The position numbers and the translations under genes were made by a program. Under the pieces are notes generated by a model, which saw only the letters and a list, made by a program, of their open reading frames with translations, searched no databases and was not told the origin of the DNA. From Gnetum montanum (taxonomy: Eukaryota > Streptophyta > Gnetopsida > Gnetales > Gnetaceae): a stretch of DNA of 64,000 nt. Positions 59,975-64,000 of the stretch are shown piece by piece. How positions within the stretch are numbered: the stretch's first letter is position 1; each line of letters starts with the position of its first letter. The stretch is from contig MNCI01016508.1 of assembly GCA_015680685.1 (NCBI GenBank), positions 138,491 through 202,490 of the forward strand, read 5' to 3'.

Positions 59975-60686
59975 ATGAGTGAAAATTCTGAGATAGAGAT
60001 GGAGTTTCAGAGGTTGAAAACTAGAGTGAAGGATGTGGGTGGAATAGGGAAGTTGAGCAAGGAAGAAGATAAAAGTATAGAAAGGTTTTGCAGAGAGCAG
60101 AATCCTAAGTGTCCACGATGTGGAGAAAGGAATACCAAATTTCGCTACATCCTGAACAAGAAATCAGCTCGAACTTTGCAGCCTAGATACAAATGTAGCA
60201 TTTGTAAGGTTGGTGAGGACAATAAAGAGAAAGAGTTTACATGGGGAGGCAAGCAGTACAGGGAAAGAGTTACAGAGCAATCCAATATTCAAGAGCCTCA
60301 GGTTTACCAAGGAGTATCGTCATACTTAGGTCCAGAGGTAAGAGATCAGGTTTAGGAAATCATTTTGAAACTGGAATATTACCATAGATTATAATAACAT
60401 GCTATTTGCATTTCACTTCTTTGGAAACGTCCAGTCCACAAATGTTCTTGAGCAGTTTGACTGGCCAGAAGACTATACAGGATTTCAGCTTCCTCAGAGT
60501 GATCCTCTACCTCACAAAACAGTAAAGAACCAAGTTTACCCTGATTTTGCAGGTGTAGTTAAATGTTATGCCTGGGTTTTGATGCAAGATTCTTAACTTG
60601 TCTCTGAGCAGGTACCGAATGAACTAGACGGTTCATTGAGCGATTCAGAAATCGATGATATATTAGAAAAGTGGAACAACCCTTAA
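59975..60686 (+). CDS. Dof-like zinc finger protein, divergent, three predicted exons
   Basis: Exons are predicted as 59975-60337, 60435-60521 and 60612-60686 (121, 29 and 24 codons plus stop; 174 residues). All junctions are phase 0. The first donor, AG|GTAAGA, is near perfect, and the last acceptor is GAGCAG|GT. A variant that skips exon 2 stays in frame (145 residues). The finger is C46-P-R-C49, NTKFRY (53-58), QPRYKC74 and C77. This matches Dof proteins, plant DNA-binding transcription factors that recognise AAAG, but with 24 instead of 21 residues between the Cys pairs and a longer loop before WGG (90-92). The N-terminus (1-45) is charged. The C-terminus ends acidic (SLSDSEIDDILEKW), possibly an activation segment. 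A poly(A) signal AATAAA is at 60885. The family call is by motif only. It could be a finger of another origin. Confidence 0.6.
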
Positions 60687-62067
60687 ATTCAAGTCTGGCG
60701 AAAGTCTGGCGAAATATCGGGAGTAGGATGACCTATCATCTCATGATTTTAGAATATTTTCCAAAGTTGCAGTGTAGCCTTTAGGGTTCCTTGTCTGTTA
60801 TTATTATTGGGTATTAAAAAGCTTTGGTGTCATAGTGTTTGAGTGTTTATTATTCAGTAGCAACGTTGTTTCTTGGTAATTTAGAATAAACGGTTGGATT
60901 GATTCCTTTCTGTTATCCTGCTCTACCATAACAAATTTACACCAAGTCACTGAAGCAACAATTGCAGGAGCTAACATCTGGACGTACAGTTTTTTCTTTT
61001 GTTTTTTGTTTTGTTGACGTTTGCCTCGTCTATTCGTTAATGAGAATACATGTGCAGGTCTGCGGATAATGCGCTGTAGAAGTGTCGTCTCGCCTTTCTG
61101 ACGTGTCCGGTGAAATTTCAACGCTTCTTGAAAAGCCTCATAATCACACGTAAGAGTCAGATCAAGTCATAACCATGCATTAATTTAAGCCTCCTTAACA
61201 TACGATATTTTTATTGCAAAAGTGCCGATACGTGAAGCTCACAGAAGGCGGGCGCACAGCGCTGAGCTGGACGCTCGGGACTCTCCGCAGGTAGACGTGA
61301 ACATCGAATAATAATAACATAAGGTACGCACTGCAACTACCCAAATAAGGTGCTGGCCCACACGTTTGCTTACTATACCAGGGACAAAATTTTCTTCCTT
61401 CATCTTTATTGCAAGGGCAGCTAATTTTAAGACACAAAGTAAGCAATGAATACTCTTTGAAGCAAAGAAAGTAAAAGGAAATAATATTACGTAAATCAAT
61501 AAAAAAAAGTGCTTAAAATAATATTTTAATAAAACAAAATCAAACTATAAATTATAAAAAATATCATTAAGCAAAAAATCTTAGTGTAGGAGAGTATTAA
61601 GTAAAATTGAACAAATGATCATCATGATTGTTTGCCTTTATTCCATCTATGACAAGTTAACTATTAAGGTAAATTAATGAATAAAATGAAATGAATAATT
61701 AAGAGAATTCTAAGAGCATATACAAAGCTCTAATGAAGTAGATAGTGAAACACAAAAAATAAAAGGAAATATTAGAACACTAAAAAAGTCATCATTACAA
61801 GTAACTCAAAGTTAAATTGAAATTGAAGTCCCAAACACCCATAGGATCTATTGAATAGATATTACATTTTCATAAAAAATAAAGAAAATCTTTATAAATT
61901 AACTAAGCACCAATGGAAACAATAAAGAAAAATCATATAAGTTTTTTGTTGCAACATTATAATGATGTCTCAAATTGGTAGTCACAACACAAAAAANGCT
62001 GTGCAACGGAATCAGTAGATTTTATCGCTGCAAATTCGTTAATTTTGTAATCTATCCATAGTGTAAA
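60687..62067. other. 3' region of the gene, then AT-rich DNA
   Basis: The likely 3' untranslated end reaches about 60910. Beyond it nothing protein-like was seen. One unresolved base lies at 61997. Confidence 0.5.
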
Positions 62068-62190
62068 TGTTCCATCTGTTGTCCTTGAAGAATCTGGTAT
62101 CAAGACTCGAAAACCTTCAAGAATCGCTCTTCCGTTTTTTCTGCCATCTCAATCAAACAAATTTTGGAAAAAAAAAAAACTTTTTATTGA
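62068..62190 (+). repeat. duplicated module, left copy
   Basis: Shares TGTTGTCCTTGAAGAATCTG and following blocks with 63808-63930. Both keep one frame for about 30 codons (SVVLEESGIK at the start). Confidence 0.7.
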
Positions 62191-63174
62191 TTAAAGTTAG
62201 GTTTCTGGAACCTGCATTCCGCTGTTAAGACTTCAGACCTAAATGCAGGACCATTTTGCTTATAATGCACCTATGGCTCTTGTGACCACTGCGATTATGC
62301 TTTTGAAATAGCCCCCCACTTTTGATTAGGACAATGATGAATGGCATCATCTCTTGAACGGTTTCCATTTGAAAGTATGGTGTTTTACCGGATACCATTT
62401 TTTCAATATCAGTTTTCTAATTCCAAAAAATGGGAATTAAAGTTAGGTTTCTAGAACCTGCATTCCGTTGTTAAGACTTCAGACCTAAATGCAGGACCAT
62501 TTTGCTTATAATGCAGCTATGGCTCTTGTGACCACTGCGATTATGCTTTTGAAATAGCCCCCCACTTTTGATTAGGACAATGATGAATGGCATCATCTCT
62601 TGAACGGTTTCCATTTGAAAGTATGGTGTTTTACCGGATACCATTTTTTCAATATCAGTTTTCTAATTCCAAAAAATGGGAATTAAAGTTAGGTTTCTAG
62701 AACCTGCATTCCGTTGTTAAGACTTCAGACCTAAATGCAGGACCATTTTGCTTATAATGCAGCTATGGCTCTTGTGACCACTGCGATTATGCTTTTGAAA
62801 TAGCCCCCCACTTTTGATTAGGACAATGATGAATGGCATCATCTCTTGAACGGTTTCCATTTGAAAGTATGGTGTTTTACCGGATACCATTTTTTCAATA
62901 TCAGTTTTCTAATTCCAAAAAATGGGAATTAAAGTTAGGTTTCTAGAACCTGCATTCCGTTGTTAAGACTTCAGACCTAAATGCAGGACCATTTTGCTTA
63001 TAATGCAGCTATGGCTCTTGTGACCACTGCGATTATGCTTTTGAAATAGCCCCCCACTTTTGATTAGGACAATGATGGATGGCATCATCTCTTGAACGGT
63101 TTCCATTTGAAAGTATGGTGTTTTATCGGATACCATTTTTTCAATATCAATTTTCTAATCCCAAAAAATGGGAA
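62191..63174 (+). repeat. four-copy 246-bp tandem array
   Basis: Units start at 62191, 62437, 62683 and 62929, each opening TTAAAGTTAGGTTTCT. Units 2 and 3 look identical. Units 1 and 4 differ at a few sites (for example CGCTG in unit 1 against CGTTG in the others). A partial fifth start (TTAAAGTTAGGTTCCTGG) is at 63923, behind the right copy of the module. Confidence 0.95.
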
Positions 63175-63807
63175 AAGTAGAAATTATAAAAATTATTGCA
63201 AACCTAGCTCTGATACCAAATTATAAAAATTATTGCAGGATCTGTTTGTTAAGGAAAGGGTCTAATCCGTTAGCAGTAGATAAATAAAATATAAATTTAT
63301 GAATAGATAAGAAATAGTTTCATAAAAATAAAATACTTTTATTCATCAATAATGAAAAAAAAAAAACCTGAAACATAACATCGGAAGAGAACACTAAAGT
63401 TGTTATGATTTTTATAGATGGTAAAAGAAAACAAAGCAGCAAAATTTTAAAAGCTTTGTATACACAAAATAGAGTTGAATAGCCTTGACAAGTTGAACTA
63501 TGCTCAGGGTGAGCTTTATTGAAGATCTTCTTGCCTAATTCCTATTGTTGCAACCGAATTGGATTTTGTTTGCATCTGATTTAATTCACATTGATGGCAT
63601 AGGCAAATCACATTTTATAAACTAGGCAAGGGATCCCAACAATTTTGAATGGAGTGGCTTTAGTGCTTTTCTCCATCATGGAAGCATTAATGCTCCATAA
63701 CTAGATTAATGTTAAATCACCATAACCTTTACAATAACCGGTATGCAATAATAGATCTTTAATTAACCAATTCTTATGAAAAGTGGGCCATTTATTTTTA
63801 CAAATGT
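63175..63807. other. possible remains of a minus-strand copia primer site, otherwise nothing
   Basis: GCTCTGATACCA (63208-63219) is the complement of TGGTATCAGAGC, the common Ty1/copia primer site (initiator tRNA-Met). It is flanked by a 20-bp direct repeat AAATTATAAAAATTATTGCA. No TG-starting LTR end follows, so it is not certain. Confidence 0.35.
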
Positions 63808-63950
63808 TACGTCTGTTGTCCTTGAAGAATCTGGTATCAAGAATCAAAAGCTCTCAGGGATCACTCTTCCACAATTTGTGCCATCTCAACCACAAATTTT
63901 TTCTAAAAAAAACTTTTTATTAATTAAAGTTAGGTTCCTGGAACCTGCAT
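63808..63950 (+). repeat. duplicated module, right copy with partial repeat unit
   Basis: Matches 62068-62215, including the first 25 or so bases of the 246-bp unit. An open frame runs through it to the window end (from 63776). Confidence 0.7.
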
Positions 63951-64000
63951 TGCATAAGAACAAAATCCAGGAAGACTTAAGCCGCCTCAATCAGAATTGA

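Noticed and set aside
63208-63219. Firm minus-strand copia element
   Set aside because: Primer-site complement is exact, but no LTR end starting TG follows and no pol lies to its left.

Overview
This is a stretch of nuclear DNA from a land plant with a large, transposon-rich genome. The evidence is the Ty3/gypsy elements with a tRNA-Asp type primer site, a Ty1/copia fragment, a plant-type LINE with a zf-RVT finger, SINE-like repeats, and one intron-bearing gene with a Dof-like zinc finger. The species cannot be named from the sequence. The size of the nested elements would fit a gymnosperm, but that is a guess. Most of the window is AT-rich and decayed; the LINE at 48-51.5 kb stands out as GC-rich.

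Bases 1-44,007 are almost entirely one nested stack of related Ty3/gypsy elements of Athila/Tat-like (non-chromovirus) type. The 3' end of a young element (family A) fills 1-3107. After about 2.6 kb of older DNA carrying SINE-like repeats, element B runs from 5753 to 44002 between perfect ATTTG target duplications. A1 (6375-13529) sits inside B's 5' LTR. The 20.7-kb element C (22667-43363) sits inside B's 3' LTR. D (about 27856-35270) sits inside C's pol, and D itself holds an inverted 2.7-kb piece and the end of a very young family-A LTR next to a 751-base assembly gap. Only C keeps recognisable reverse transcriptase, RNase H and integrase. A1 and B carry gag and protease and then skip straight to the region behind pol.

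All five elements share a layout behind pol: a T-rich tract, an A-rich tract, a hairpin with a conserved TTTGGGGAGGA loop and covarying stems, an AG|ATG junction that looks like a splice acceptor, a third ORF, a small hairpin with an AGGA loop, and the polypurine tract. The two hairpins, conserved by shape as well as by sequence, are the best candidates here for an undescribed RNA system.

Bases 44,008-64,000 are less nested. They hold a second SINE-like copy, a nine-copy 101-bp tandem array, a broken and an intact copy of the same putative first exon on either side of a 5'-truncated LINE, a Ty1/copia RNase H fragment, the likely real gene at 59975-60686 (three exons, 174 residues, Dof-like finger with unusual spacing), and a four-copy 246-bp tandem array bracketed by a duplicated module.
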